The notes beneath the pieces are model-generated. The model saw only the letters and a program-made list of their open reading frames with translations. It did not search any database and was not told the DNA's origin. The position numbers and the translations under genes are program-made. From Leucobacter allii (lineage in GTDB: Bacteria > Actinomycetota > Actinomycetes > Actinomycetales > Microbacteriaceae): a stretch of DNA of 64,000 nt. The stretch is from positions 620,001 through 684,000 of the forward strand of contig NZ_CP095045.1 of assembly GCF_022919155.1 (NCBI RefSeq), written 5' to 3'. Numbering within the stretch: the first letter of the stretch is position 1; every line of letters begins with the position of its first letter. Positions 54,481 through 63,481 of this stretch are shown here, piece by piece.

Positions 54481-56007
54481 ATGCCCGGTTGCGATATTCT
54501 GTGGCCCGTGGATCCCCGGCCCAACGAGATACCCGTTGACTTGCAGGAGCTTCACCTGCCGCTGCCGGAAGGCGCACCGCACCATTTCCCCACGGCCACA
54601 GTGCTGCTCGACGAAAGCGCTCTGCTCACCTCCTGGATGGAGGGCCGCGCAACGCATCGACTCGGAATCCTCGACCTGCGCACCGGACAGTGGCGCGTGC
54701 TTCCGGGGCTCCGCGGGATGCTGCGCGACGCGCTCGCCCTCTCCGATCACTGCGCGCTGATATTGACCGATCACGCTTTGACCGAGATCGACCCGACCGC
54801 ACCGGAGGTCACGCGCCGGCTGACCACGAAGATCGGCAAATACAACACTTACCTCCGTCGCGATGGAGATGACGTCGTCGCGGTCGGGAACTCCGCCGCT
54901 GCCATGGAATCGTTGGTTTCCCTGTCGGCGATGACCATGCTGAAGCGGAGGCTCCGAAGCTCGCATCCGCAGGACCCGATCCCGGCCGAGGCAGTACGGA
55001 AAGGCGCTGCGCGCGTCCTGCATCACGGATCAGGGCTGCTGGTCGCCGCCACCCAGGCTCGCGAATCGGCGCCCCAGCGCCTCCTCGTCCTCTCTGCGGA
55101 GGATCTCTCGGAGATCACCTCCGTTGACTTCCCGCTCGGTCTGAACAGTGCGCACGTCGTTGGCGACGGGGTGATCGTCGCAGGGCCGGACGCCGGACGC
55201 TCCCGCAGCTTTACAGCGATAGCGCGGTTGATTCCGTGTGTCTCCGATGCGCAGGCTCTCCCACTCACCGCGCTGGTGCACACAGCGAACGAATCGGCTG
55301 CGGAACTTCTCCAGCAGGGTGCCCGCCGGAATCCGCCGCGCACCGTCTATCGTGACCTCCGGCTCGAACCGGGCGACGAACTGGCTGATGCGACCGGTCG
55401 TCGCCTCACCCTGGAGAACTGCGTCGCCGCCCGATCTGCACTTTGCCATGAGCGTCCCCGGATCTCTCGCGTGCATGTCACCGACCTTGAGCTGCAGTCC
55501 AGTTCGCTCAACGGCGCCGTCCTCGAAGACGTCACCGTCGACGGGCTGCGGTGCTCGAATGGCTCCGGGTTCCTCTTCGGCTGCGAGCTCCGCCGTGTCA
55601 CCCTAAAAGGTCGCGTACGGGGACTGATCCTCAACCCGACTCTCGACGGCCCCGACCCGGAGACGACTGCCCGTTACGCGCAGTGGCGGCGCGAACGCAT
55701 GCAGGACTCGGAATGGATGCTCGACCTCACTGATGCCACGGGTGACATCACCATCCGCGGTTACCCGTCACGGTTCATTCGCCGCAACCCCGAACTCCAG
55801 GCCGTCGTCACTGCCGAGGCCGCCCACGCTTTTGACTGGCGTGCGGTAGATCCAGGACGCTCTTCGCTCAGGGTCGCGCTTTACGAACTCGTCCGATCCG
55901 ATTGGGAGGACGTGACTCTCATCGCCGACACCCACAGCGCGCACGCCAGCGACGATCTTCGCTACATCCAGAGACTGCGAGCGCTGGGCATCGCCAGCCC
56001 GGACTAG
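54481..56007 (+). CDS. Beta-propeller-like protein with C-terminal pentapeptide-like section
   Basis: A 508-residue protein. The first 270 residues repeat a four-strand pattern with phrases like 'RLGILDLRTGQWRVLPGLRG', ALILTDHALTEIDPTAPEV and 'QRLLVLSAEDLSEITSVDFP', as in WD40/PQQ-type propellers. Residues 320-390 show beta-helix spacing (VTDLELQSSSLNGAVLEDVT, VDGLRCSNGSGFLFGCELRR). This recalls the pentapeptide-like gene at 53423-53872. The start is uncertain: ATG at 54481 or GTG at 54508. Probably a scaffold or immunity-type protein; no catalytic residues are recognisable. Confidence 0.6.
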   Translation: MPGCDILWPVDPRPNEIPVDLQELHLPLPEGAPHHFPTATVLLDESALLTSWMEGRATHRLGILDLRTGQWRVLPGLRGMLRDALALSDHCALILTDHALTEIDPTAPEVTRRLTTKIGKYNTYLRRDGDDVVAVGNSAAAMESLVSLSAMTMLKRRLRSSHPQDPIPAEAVRKGAARVLHHGSGLLVAATQARESAPQRLLVLSAEDLSEITSVDFPLGLNSAHVVGDGVIVAGPDAGRSRSFTAIARLIPCVSDAQALPLTALVHTANESAAELLQQGARRNPPRTVYRDLRLEPGDELADATGRRLTLENCVAARSALCHERPRISRVHVTDLELQSSSLNGAVLEDVTVDGLRCSNGSGFLFGCELRRVTLKGRVRGLILNPTLDGPDPETTARYAQWRRERMQDSEWMLDLTDATGDITIRGYPSRFIRRNPELQAVVTAEAAHAFDWRAVDPGRSSLRVALYELVRSDWEDVTLIADTHSAHASDDLRYIQRLRALGIASPD

Positions 56008-56093
56008 CTGCGGCCCCACGCAGCTCGGCCTTTCACACATCCCTACGGCCGAGCGCCTCAAAACGGCGATCTGCCGACGATCGCCATGCAATC

Positions 56094-56627
56094 TCAGAGT
56101 CTGAACGACGGCAGAGGTTCAATGTCGTAACCCTGGGCGTCGAACAACGTGCGCGCCCGCGCACGGATGAGAGGCAACGCTTCGGAGAGGCTCCCGCCGA
56201 GGAGGTGGAGCGAATTGAGCGAGCAAGATTCCCAGACCGCGAACTCTCCATCCGGGGTGCGCGATGCGGTGTCCCATAGCAGGGCGTCACCGTTCTCGCT
56301 CCACCCGAACACTCGCAGGGACATCGGACGCGACCAAGCGGCATCGGGCTCGACCATCCAATCGAACTCTTCCTGTTGTCCCTCCCGATAGACGGCATGA
56401 AAATGAGCGGTGAGGTTCTTTCCGCGCCCCTGCAGGCCGTCGGCGAAGCCGGGAAGAACGGGTGGGTAGATCAACCAGAGACCGAAGAGGCGAGCCCAAC
56501 CCGCATGTCGGATGAACGCACGATACGACTTGGGAAACCCCGCTCCGTCCTGAAAACGGTACGAATCGAGCAACTCCAGATCGACGTGTTCCAGAGTCGG
56601 TCGACCGTTCACCGTCAACTGCTTCAC
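56094..56627 (-). CDS. SUKH/SMI1-KNR4-like protein, possible immunity factor
   Basis: A 177-residue protein. 'GAGFPKSYRAFIRHAGWARL' then FGLWLIYPPVLPGFADGL resemble the N-terminal half of the SUKH fold, and 'LRVFGWSENGDALLWDTASR' its middle strands (compare the W-ENGD pattern of SMI1 proteins). SUKH proteins are common immunity proteins of polymorphic toxins. The GTG at 56627 overlaps the stop of the upstream gene (GTGA), so the two are co-translated. Confidence 0.65.
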   Translation of the reverse strand: MKQLTVNGRPTLEHVDLELLDSYRFQDGAGFPKSYRAFIRHAGWARLFGLWLIYPPVLPGFADGLQGRGKNLTAHFHAVYREGQQEEFDWMVEPDAAWSRPMSLRVFGWSENGDALLWDTASRTPDGEFAVWESCSLNSLHLLGGSLSEALPLIRARARTLFDAQGYDIEPLPSFRL

Positions 56628-57061
56628 GCCTCGACCGTGACTTCCATCACCGACCCGCTGGCATCGAACCGAACGGCGGGCCAATGCCCGTGCATGAAGT
56701 GCTGACCGCACGAATCGTCGAAGTGCAAGAGCACGTCTCCTCCAGGCTGGACCTCCACGCTGCTCAGTACGAGGTCGCTCTCGGCCTCGTCCAGTTCCGC
56801 CGACTCAGGTTCGCTTTCGCTGAAACGCCGGACGATGGCGTCCGTCGCCCGGCGATGCCATGCTGCTCGCTCCTCGAAGAACGCGGAGAGAACCGGTAAG
56901 AGCGCAGCAGCCTCAGCGGCATCGGACGTCCGGACCAGAAGTTCCGGCTCGACGTCTGCGGCGTACCAATTGTGAACGAGTACCTCACCGTCGGTCAGGG
57001 TGGTCGTGGCACGTGTGAACACTCCCCACTCAGACGGGATGCGCGCGAACTCGTAAGGCAT
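56624..57061 (-). CDS. DUF2262/DUF6985-like protein
   Basis: A 145-residue acidic protein. The C-terminal part GDVLLHFDDSCGQHFMHGHW then PAVRFDASGSVMEVTVEA has the H-x-strand pattern of DUF2262-like domains, often found near SUKH genes. It is the first gene of a two-gene minus-strand unit with the SUKH-like gene. The function is unknown and the family call is tentative. The intergenic stretch 57062-57330 holds no other gene that I can support. Confidence 0.55.
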   Translation of the reverse strand: MPYEFARIPSEWGVFTRATTTLTDGEVLVHNWYAADVEPELLVRTSDAAEAAALLPVLSAFFEERAAWHRRATDAIVRRFSESEPESAELDEAESDLVLSSVEVQPGGDVLLHFDDSCGQHFMHGHWPAVRFDASGSVMEVTVEA

Positions 57062-57330
57062 GTATCGATTCTACGAGACGGCAAGAGGGGCCCTGGCGTC
57101 CGCTGTGTGCCGCTCTCGAGAACATCAGCACATGGCGCGCGGATGCGAAACCGTGGTGGTGAAGGGTTCGCAGAAGAGGGCGATTGGTAGCTTGGAAACT
57201 GTCACCTATCCGTGCAGCAGTCCTCTTTCCCGTCTCAGTAAACTGTGATTACTGGGCCCTCACTCTCGCATACGTGTGAGGTTGTGTGAATCCCACTTGC
57301 ACAGATCGGGCCAGGCAGATGGGAGCCGGG

Positions 57331-58329
57331 ATGCGTGAGCGAATGTCCAAGAGGCGAGGGAGTCGCTCTGCCTCGGTCGGGTTGGCTCTTGCGCTCACCG
57401 GTGCGCTGCTTCTCAGCGGTTGCACGACCGAACCTGAACCTGCCTCTGATTCCACGGTGACGTCGTCAGATGAGCTGAGCGAACAGACCAATGCGTTGCG
57501 GGAAACGCTCGAGAATTTCGACGGCATCGCCGAAGTCACGCAGGAAATTGGTGGCCTCGACTACACGCTCGAACTCGCGATCGAAGACCCCGCCCTGGCC
57601 GACCAAGCAACTCGTGATGCGCTGGACGCGTTTCACGAGTCGGGCGTGCCGAAGGCACTTGCGGAGAAGGCGGCCAATTACGAGGCGGAACCCCGGGTGA
57701 CCCTCAGCATCGTGGAGCCTGGGACATCGGGCAACGGCCCGCATCTTGATCTGCCGATATCGACAGATCTCTCGACGGACACGATTGCTACGGCTGCGGT
57801 GACCTGGGTAACGATGAGCGCGATCGAGGGGATCCGCCTCTACGCCGCAAGCTTTACGTCGTCGGGCTTCGCCATGGAGTGTGCGGTGGACTTCGAGGGA
57901 CTTCTCGCGGGAGTGCGGCCCCCGGCGGCGATCGCGGAGCTCAACCAGATCCTCACCGACAATGGCTACGACCCGGCCGAGTCGAGCATCAAGCCTGCGA
58001 TCAGCGCGCCTGAGGTGCTCAATTCCGTTGGTGGTGAAGAGAAGTCCGTCCGGGGCAGCCGATTTGTCAATGCGCACGATCCGGTTCAGGCGATCGCCGG
58101 GCCAAACTACGGCTCCGTGCTGTACTTCATCCCCGGCGACTACGAGGTCGACATGTACGTTCTTCCCAAGCTGGCGGAGGATGGCACCCTCTTGCCGCTC
58201 GACCTCACCGAGGAATCCGTGAGTGTCGCCCGCCAGGAGATTCAGGCCCAGTACTTGTACACCGCGTGGGAGCTGCGTGATGTGATCGTCTTCACTCAAG
58301 ACGGCACCCAGGTGTTCGGCCCCCAATAG
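57331..58329 (+). CDS. Secreted lipoprotein of unknown function
   Basis: A 332-residue protein with a lipoprotein signal: basic start (MRERMSKRRGSRS), hydrophobic 'VGLALALTGALLLSGC' and lipobox LLSGC. The mature part is acidic, with a Thr/Ser/Glu linker and then a globular domain of about 280 residues. That domain includes 'VTWVTMSAIEGIRLYAASFT' and 'GYDPAESSIKPAISAPEVLN'. No family recognised. Starts at 57319 or 57343 are also possible; 57331 has GGAGCCGGG upstream. Anchored at the outer face of the cytoplasmic membrane. Confidence 0.75.
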   Translation: MRERMSKRRGSRSASVGLALALTGALLLSGCTTEPEPASDSTVTSSDELSEQTNALRETLENFDGIAEVTQEIGGLDYTLELAIEDPALADQATRDALDAFHESGVPKALAEKAANYEAEPRVTLSIVEPGTSGNGPHLDLPISTDLSTDTIATAAVTWVTMSAIEGIRLYAASFTSSGFAMECAVDFEGLLAGVRPPAAIAELNQILTDNGYDPAESSIKPAISAPEVLNSVGGEEKSVRGSRFVNAHDPVQAIAGPNYGSVLYFIPGDYEVDMYVLPKLAEDGTLLPLDLTEESVSVARQEIQAQYLYTAWELRDVIVFTQDGTQVFGPQ

Positions 58330-58366
58330 CGAGCGCTCAGTTGAATCATGTGCAGTGCCCGCCCCG

Positions 58367-58816
58367 TCATTCGGACAGGCGCCGCGGGCCGGCACCCTGG
58401 GTGCCGAGGGCGTCGTCGGGGTTGAGGAGACCGCAGGCCTTCATCGACAAGCAGCCGCAGCCGATACATCCGGTCAGTTCGCGCTCGAGACGCTCGATGC
58501 CCTCGCGGCGCTTCTCGAGCTCCCGCTTCCACCGCCGCGAGGCCTGCTGCCAGTCGGCATGACTCGGGGTCTCAGTGAGTGGCACGTCAGCGAACGCGGC
58601 CTGAACATCCGAGAGCGGGATCCCGAGACGTTTGGCCACCGTGACGAGTGAGACGCGGCGCAACATGTGCCGGGCATAGCGACGCTGATTGCCCGGCGTG
58701 CGGGTAGAGGCGATGAGACCAAGGGTCTCGTAGAAGTGCAGTGCGGATGCGGCGACCCCGGTGCGTCGGGTCATCTCGCCGATCGTCAGTGATTCGTCGG
58801 GTGCGTGCGGGCTCAT
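58367..58816 (-). CDS. soxR: Redox-sensitive activator SoxR
   Basis: A 149-residue MerR-family regulator. The helix-turn-helix is LTIGEMTRRTGVAASALHFY near residue 10, followed by the dimer helix. The [2Fe-2S] site CIGCGCLSMKAC (C-x2-C-x-C-x5-C) lies near residue 118. Oxidation of the cluster by redox-cycling compounds turns the bound protein into an activator. Its promoter region contains the SoxR box at 58843-58860, shared with the divergent ferredoxin operon. Confidence 0.95.
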   Translation of the reverse strand: MSPHAPDESLTIGEMTRRTGVAASALHFYETLGLIASTRTPGNQRRYARHMLRRVSLVTVAKRLGIPLSDVQAAFADVPLTETPSHADWQQASRRWKRELEKRREGIERLERELTGCIGCGCLSMKACGLLNPDDALGTQGAGPRRLSE

Positions 58817-58838
58817 AGACGTGTCCCTTCTCCTCGAT

Positions 58839-58869
58839 TTGACCTCAAGTTTACTTGAGGTTTTACAGT
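58839..58869 (+). promoter_or_regulatory. SoxR-controlled promoter with SoxR box
   Basis: -35 TTGACC (58839-58844), a 19-nt spacer and -10 TACAGT (58864-58869). The 18-bp palindrome CCTCAAGTTTACTTGAGG (58843-58860) fills the spacer and matches the classical SoxR operator almost exactly. The long spacer is the hallmark of MerR-family activated promoters, with transcription toward the ferredoxin gene. Confidence 0.9.
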
Positions 58870-58938
58870 TGTCGAGCGGCCTCAATCGAGGCCGGTCGGA
58901 CCGAGCGAGGACAGCGTGACCCGAACGAAGACTCCGCG

Positions 58939-59265
58939 ATGACGTACGTGATCGCTTTGCCATGCGTCGATGTGAAGGACAAAGCCTGCATCGACGAGTG
59001 CCCCGTCGACTGCATCTACGAGGGCGAACGATCTCTCTACATTCACCCGGACGAGTGCGTGGACTGCGGTGCCTGCGAGCCCGTGTGCCCCGTCGAGGCC
59101 ATCTACTACCAAGATGACGTGCCCGATGAGTGGCAGGACTACTACAAGGCCAACATCGAGTTCTTCGATGAGATCGGCTCACCAGGAGGCGCCGCCAGAA
59201 CCGGGATGCTCAATTTTGACCACCCCTTCATCGCCGCACTCCCGCCTCAGGAGGAATACGCATGA
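58939..59265 (+). CDS. fdxA: Seven-iron ferredoxin (FdxA type)
   Basis: A 108-residue ferredoxin. Cysteines at 9, 17, 21 and 25 ([17 protein letters not shown]) and at 40, 43, 46 and 50 ([11 protein letters not shown]) match the 3Fe-4S/4Fe-4S arrangement of actinobacterial FdxA. It is the first gene after the SoxR promoter. It carries electrons between the reductase encoded next and unknown acceptors, perhaps SoxR itself. ATG at 58939; the stop overlaps the next start (ATGA). Confidence 0.93.
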   Translation: MTYVIALPCVDVKDKACIDECPVDCIYEGERSLYIHPDECVDCGACEPVCPVEAIYYQDDVPDEWQDYYKANIEFFDEIGSPGGAARTGMLNFDHPFIAALPPQEEYA

Positions 59266-60632
59266 CCGTCACCCAACCGCGGATCGCCATCGTCGGGGCA
59301 GGGCCGGCCGGCATCTACGCCGCCGACATCGTCCTCGGACTCGCGTCGTCAGCCTCGATCGACCTGTTCGAAAGGCTGCCGGCCCCCTACGGGCTGGTCC
59401 GCTACGGCGTCGCCCCCGATCATCCGCGGATCCGCAAGATCACCGACGCCCTGCATGATGTGCTCACGAACCCGCGCATCCGACTCCACTGCAATATTGA
59501 ACTCGGCGTCGACGTGACGATCGAGGATCTGCGGGCGGCCTACGACGGGGTTATCGTGGCGACGGGAGCCGACCTCGATGTCCGTCTCGACATCCCCGGC
59601 ATCGACCTCCCCGGATCCTTCGGCGCCGCCGACTTCGTCGCCTGGTACGACGGCCACCCGGATGTCGCGCGCACCTGGCCGCTTGAGGCCGAATCGGTTG
59701 CGGTGCTCGGGGCGGGCAACGTCGCGCTCGACGTCACCCGGATCCTCGCCAAGCACGCCTCGGCGCTCACCCACACCGACACGCCAGATCCCGTGCTCGA
59801 TCAGCTCGCCGCAAGCCCCCTGCGCGACGTGCACCTGTTCGCCCGGCGCGGCCCGGCCGATGTGCGGTTCTCGGCGATGGAACTGCGTGAACTGGCCGAA
59901 CAGGACGACGTCGACGTGATCGTCGACCCGGAAGAGCTCGCCCTAGATGCGCACGCCGAGCGCATGGTCGCTCAGTTCTCGCAGCGCCGCATCATCGTGC
60001 GCACGATGAGCGAGTGGGCCGCACGCGACCCAGCGAACCGGACGGCCTCACGCCGCATCCACCTGCACCTGCGGCAGCGGCCCGTTCGCCTGCTCGGCAC
60101 GGACCGCGTGACCGGTGTCGAGATGGAGCGCACCGCATCCGACGAACTCGGCCGCATGGTCGGCACCGGCGAGCTGCTGCGCTACGACGTCGGAGCGGTC
60201 TACCGGGCCGTGGGTTACCGGTCGACACCGGTTCCGGGGATGCCATTCGATATGGAGCTCGGAGTGATCCCGCACGTCGAGGGCCGTGTCGTCGATGCGG
60301 CAGGTGCGCCGATCCCGCGGCTGTATGCGACCGGCTGGATCAAGCGCGGCCCGGTTGGGCTCATCGGCTCGACCAAGTCCGATGCGGCCCAGACCGTCCG
60401 CCACCTCGTCGACGATCTCGCTGACGCCGACGCCGACGCGAACCGTTCCCCGCGCGAAGCCGATCCGACCGCGCATCTCACGCACGCGATTGACTTCGAC
60501 GGCTGGCTGCGCATCGATGCCGCCGAGCAGGCGGCGGGGGCGGAACGCGGGCGCGAGCGGACGAAGCTCGTGGACCGCGCGGAAATGCTTACACATGCTC
60601 AGCACGAACAGATGATGGAGACCATTCGATGA
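59262..60632 (+). CDS. Ferredoxin-NADP+ reductase (FprA/adrenodoxin-reductase type)
   Basis: A 456-residue FAD enzyme. The FAD motif is [17 protein letters not shown], followed by the family signature [20 protein letters not shown]. The NADP-binding motif is [15 protein letters not shown], and the C-terminal [20 protein letters not shown] holds the FAD. It moves electrons between NADPH and ferredoxin, encoded immediately upstream with a 4-nt overlap, and so forms a redox pair. Its stop overlaps the flavin reductase start. Confidence 0.95.
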   Translation: MTVTQPRIAIVGAGPAGIYAADIVLGLASSASIDLFERLPAPYGLVRYGVAPDHPRIRKITDALHDVLTNPRIRLHCNIELGVDVTIEDLRAAYDGVIVATGADLDVRLDIPGIDLPGSFGAADFVAWYDGHPDVARTWPLEAESVAVLGAGNVALDVTRILAKHASALTHTDTPDPVLDQLAASPLRDVHLFARRGPADVRFSAMELRELAEQDDVDVIVDPEELALDAHAERMVAQFSQRRIIVRTMSEWAARDPANRTASRRIHLHLRQRPVRLLGTDRVTGVEMERTASDELGRMVGTGELLRYDVGAVYRAVGYRSTPVPGMPFDMELGVIPHVEGRVVDAAGAPIPRLYATGWIKRGPVGLIGSTKSDAAQTVRHLVDDLADADADANRSPREADPTAHLTHAIDFDGWLRIDAAEQAAGAERGRERTKLVDRAEMLTHAQHEQMMETIR

Positions 60633-61138
60633 CCGCAGTACCCGTGCCGACCACGGTCGGCGAAGCGCTCAAGGCGACCTTCCGCACGCACCCCGCCGGT
60701 GTGGCGATCATCACCGCAGCCTCCCCCGGAGGTCCGGTCGGCCTCACCGCGTCGAGCGTCGCCTCAGTGGCCGTCGATCCGGCCGCGATCGTCTTTTCCG
60801 TCACCCGGGCTACCGGATCGGCGGGCGCGATCCTCGGTGCCGACACCTTCGTCGTGCACCTCATCGACGACGCGCACTCCGAGCTCGCGCAGAGCTTCGC
60901 GACGAGCGGGGCCGAGCGGTTCACGGACGAGCAGGGGTGGTCGCAACTCGAGACGGGGGAGCCGCACCTCGCATCGGCGCGTGCGGCCCTGCGTTGCCGC
61001 GCACGGCAGACCGTCGCCGTTGGATCCTCGACGGTGGTCATTGCCGAGGTGCTCGAGGTGCTGACCGGGCCCCCAGGCCGCCCGGTCGTCTATTTTGACC
61101 GACGCTTCCACGCCCTTCCACACCACACCGACCACTGA
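60629..61138 (+). CDS. Flavin reductase family protein
   Basis: A 169-residue FMN-binding split-barrel protein. The motif [20 protein letters not shown] is the FMN loop of the flavin-reductase-like domain, followed by [18 protein letters not shown]. It would reduce FMN or FAD with NAD(P)H. Third gene of the SoxR-controlled operon, overlapping the reductase gene by 4 nt. Confidence 0.9.
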   Translation: MTAVPVPTTVGEALKATFRTHPAGVAIITAASPGGPVGLTASSVASVAVDPAAIVFSVTRATGSAGAILGADTFVVHLIDDAHSELAQSFATSGAERFTDEQGWSQLETGEPHLASARAALRCRARQTVAVGSSTVVIAEVLEVLTGPPGRPVVYFDRRFHALPHHTDH

Positions 61139-61161
61139 ACCACCATCGAAAGGAACACACC

Positions 61162-61791
61162 ATGTCCACTCTGTACACGCTTCCCGAGCTGCCCTACGAC
61201 TACTCGGCCCTCGAGCCGCACATCTCCGGCAAGATCATGGAGCTGCACCACTCCAAGCACCACCAGGCGTACGTGACCGGCGCGAACACCGCGCTCGAGC
61301 AGCTCGCCACGGCGCGCAGCGCGGGTGATCTCGTGAACGTCACCAAGCTCGAGAAGGACCTCGCGTTCAATCTGGGCGGTCACATCAATCACACCGTGTT
61401 CTGGCAGAACCTCTCGCCCGAGGGCGGCGGTGCTCCTGAAGGCGAACTGCAGGCCGCGCTCGTCGATGCGTTCGGGTCGATCGACGCCTTCCGCGCGCAC
61501 TTCACCGCCACCGCACTGGGCGTGCAAGGGTCGGGATGGGCGGTGCTCGCCTGGGACAGCGTGGGATCGCGCCCGGTCATCTTCCAGCTCTTCGACCAGC
61601 AGGGCAATGCCCCGCTCGGCGTGACGCCGCTGCTGCAGCTCGACGTGTGGGAGCACGCCTACTACCTCGACTATCTCAACGTGCGCGCCGACTACGTCAA
61701 GGCATTCTGGGAGCTCGTGAACTGGCCCGATGTGCAGCGCCGTTTCGAGGCCGCCCGTGCCGGGACGCGGGGTCTCATCGTCGCGAACTGA
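61162..61791 (+). CDS. sodA: Superoxide dismutase (Mn/Fe type)
   Basis: A 209-residue cytosolic enzyme that dismutes superoxide. Metal ligands are visible as His in [13 protein letters not shown], His in [12 protein letters not shown], and Asp and His in [14 protein letters not shown]. The start is 23 nt after the flavin reductase stop, with GAAAGGAA upstream, so it is the last gene of the SoxR operon. Confidence 0.96.
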   Translation: MSTLYTLPELPYDYSALEPHISGKIMELHHSKHHQAYVTGANTALEQLATARSAGDLVNVTKLEKDLAFNLGGHINHTVFWQNLSPEGGGAPEGELQAALVDAFGSIDAFRAHFTATALGVQGSGWAVLAWDSVGSRPVIFQLFDQQGNAPLGVTPLLQLDVWEHAYYLDYLNVRADYVKAFWELVNWPDVQRRFEAARAGTRGLIVAN

Positions 61792-61960
61792 CCCGCCTCA
61801 CGGTCGGGGGGGGCGTAGGGTGGGCGCGTGGCTGTGTTCCGGTAGCCCGCGTTGCCGGATCGCGGGGGTGGGGCGCGGTTGGGCGGTGCTCCGCCGTTAG
61901 GGATCGAGGCGCATCCGCTTCTGGAGACGCATCGGTAACGACTGACCCTCGCGGCGGGCT

Positions 61961-62332
61961 GTGCATCATGGACGGGCAGCCGCGAGGTGCCGGTGGTCTT
62001 GCGCGACGGCTGCAGCAATTGGAGACGAGGACGTCGTCGATGCGGACTTGGCGATGCCCGCGCTCGTCCACGAGCCCCCACCGCGCGGCGTGCGGGATGA
62101 CCCGGGATGGCCGGGGCTGAGTGCGACAGCGCTGAGCCAACGGCCACACCCCGGGTCTACGCAGGCTCTCGTGAGAATCGACAACGTGCCCATGGTGATT
62201 CCGGTGCCGGACCAAGGGGAGGGCGAAGTGCAAGCCGACGCCGCGCGTGAAGCGTACACGCTGCGCTATGCACGTGCCGCGGCTGCGGGGCGTGCGGACG
62301 ATCTGCCCTTGGGCCCGGAGGTCGCGGTCTAG
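61961..62332 (+). CDS. Doubtful hypothetical protein or gene remnant
   Basis: Region 61792-62328 has no firm gene. The best frame starts at 61961 (123 residues), and only its second half ('ALVRIDNVPMVIPVPDQGEG' to PLGPEVAV) looks coding. It may be the remnant of a longer gene. It ends in CTAG, which also supplies the stop of the convergent gene at 62329. Confidence 0.3.
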   Translation: MHHGRAAARCRWSCATAAAIGDEDVVDADLAMPALVHEPPPRGVRDDPGWPGLSATALSQRPHPGSTQALVRIDNVPMVIPVPDQGEGEVQADAAREAYTLRYARAAAAGRADDLPLGPEVAV

Positions 62333-62865
62333 CGGTTCACCGTCGTATCGGTGCGTGTGATCAGGTCTGCGTAAAGATCCTCCACTTCCCCGAGGGGAAG
62401 CCCCGTGTCGTTCGACACCTCAGCGAGTGCGTGCCCCGCGGAGAGGCGACGGGTGGCTCGCTGGCGTCTCCCGTTCACCCAGCCGATGGACTGCAGCAGT
62501 TCCTCCCCGGCTGTGCGGAGCAGGGACCGCTGCTCCGCAGTCCATGGTGCTGCGCGCGACGCGAATCCGCTTGTGAGTAGACCGCGGAGCTCTGAACCCA
62601 TCAGCTCGCGCTGCTGATCGACGGTCGCTCCTCCGAGGCTTTCCTCTGGCACGCTGAGGTCGATGTCCAGGGCATCGCCGCGACGATCGAATCGCGTGAA
62701 CGAGCGTCGATTCACCTCTGCGGGGAGCGAGCGTAGGCACAGCCCGAGTACGCCGTGGATGGACGGTGTCCGGCGAGCGAAAGTACCAGCCTGATCCTGG
62801 AGCTCTTGGGCGAGCACCTCCAGATCGCCCAGGCGGCCGATATCAGTCGTCACCTCTAAGCGCAT
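62329..62865 (-). CDS. Unrecognised hypothetical protein
   Basis: A 178-residue protein beginning MRLEVTTDIGRLGDLEVLAQ. The middle (FTRFDRRGDALDIDLSVPEE) is strand-rich. The C-terminal half ('RAAPWTAEQRSLLRTAGEEL', 'AEVSNDTGLPLGEVEDLYAD') is helical and Arg-rich, like a small DNA- or protein-binding domain. It resembles the accessory small genes at 52472-57061 in style, and I cannot assign a function. Confidence 0.65.
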   Translation of the reverse strand: MRLEVTTDIGRLGDLEVLAQELQDQAGTFARRTPSIHGVLGLCLRSLPAEVNRRSFTRFDRRGDALDIDLSVPEESLGGATVDQQRELMGSELRGLLTSGFASRAAPWTAEQRSLLRTAGEELLQSIGWVNGRRQRATRRLSAGHALAEVSNDTGLPLGEVEDLYADLITRTDTTVNR

Positions 62866-62915
62866 TCCCTGAGCGTATACCCTCGTGTTGCAAGTGTCGC
62901 GCCCACGAAATCGAG

Positions 62916-63443
62916 TTAGGCCGGAGCGTCGCGGATACCGGTGGCACCGAACAGCAATCCGTCGACGACGTGGTCCCGTCGGGCTGGCCATGCAATGATG
63001 TGCCTCAGCAGATGCTCGAAGTGGGAGAAGACGACAACGGCCTCCTCGAATTCTGGCTCTGCTCCGTGGACGACTGCTCCGTCGTCTCGCACTGCGAGGT
63101 ACTCGTATCCGCTGCGGACGGAGAGCAGGATGGGTAGGTGGCGCTTCCAGAAACGGGAGACCGCGGCCGCCTCGGCATCCGTCGTCGCAGCCAGGATGCT
63201 CAGTTGTTCGCACTCGTTCCACGCGAACGCATCCTCCGCGTCGGTCGAGTAGTCGGGGCGGGATAAGAACCACACGGTCTCGTCTGCATACGACAGCAGC
63301 GAGAACGAGGACACCCAGCGGATCACCGTTTCGGGTGCCGTGTGCAGCGCGGATGGAACATCGTCTCGCGTGGACAGTGGTGGCTCGTACACCCACCCGG
63401 ATTCCTGCAAGCGTCCGGCGGCCGTTCGGAAGAGTTCCGTCAT
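62916..63443 (-). CDS. SUKH-like / immunity-type hypothetical protein
   Basis: A 175-residue acidic protein starting MTELFRTAAGRLQESGWVYE with GAGGAG 2-7 nt upstream. 'WVSSFSLLSYADETVWFLSR' and 'YEYLAVRDDGAVVHGAEPEF' match the strand pattern of SUKH/SMI1 proteins, which serve as toxin immunity factors. The last helix is HFEHLLRHIIAWPARR. Family call tentative. The frame extends further upstream, but without a better start. Confidence 0.6.
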   Translation of the reverse strand: MTELFRTAAGRLQESGWVYEPPLSTRDDVPSALHTAPETVIRWVSSFSLLSYADETVWFLSRPDYSTDAEDAFAWNECEQLSILAATTDAEAAAVSRFWKRHLPILLSVRSGYEYLAVRDDGAVVHGAEPEFEEAVVVFSHFEHLLRHIIAWPARRDHVVDGLLFGATGIRDAPA

Positions 63444-63481
63444 GCTCCTCAGGTTATCGAGCAGTTGCTCTAGGCAGACGG

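Noticed and set aside
61792..61960. Possible terminator for the sod operon
   Set aside because: GC-rich, with only short imperfect inverted repeats and no T-run that I can support.
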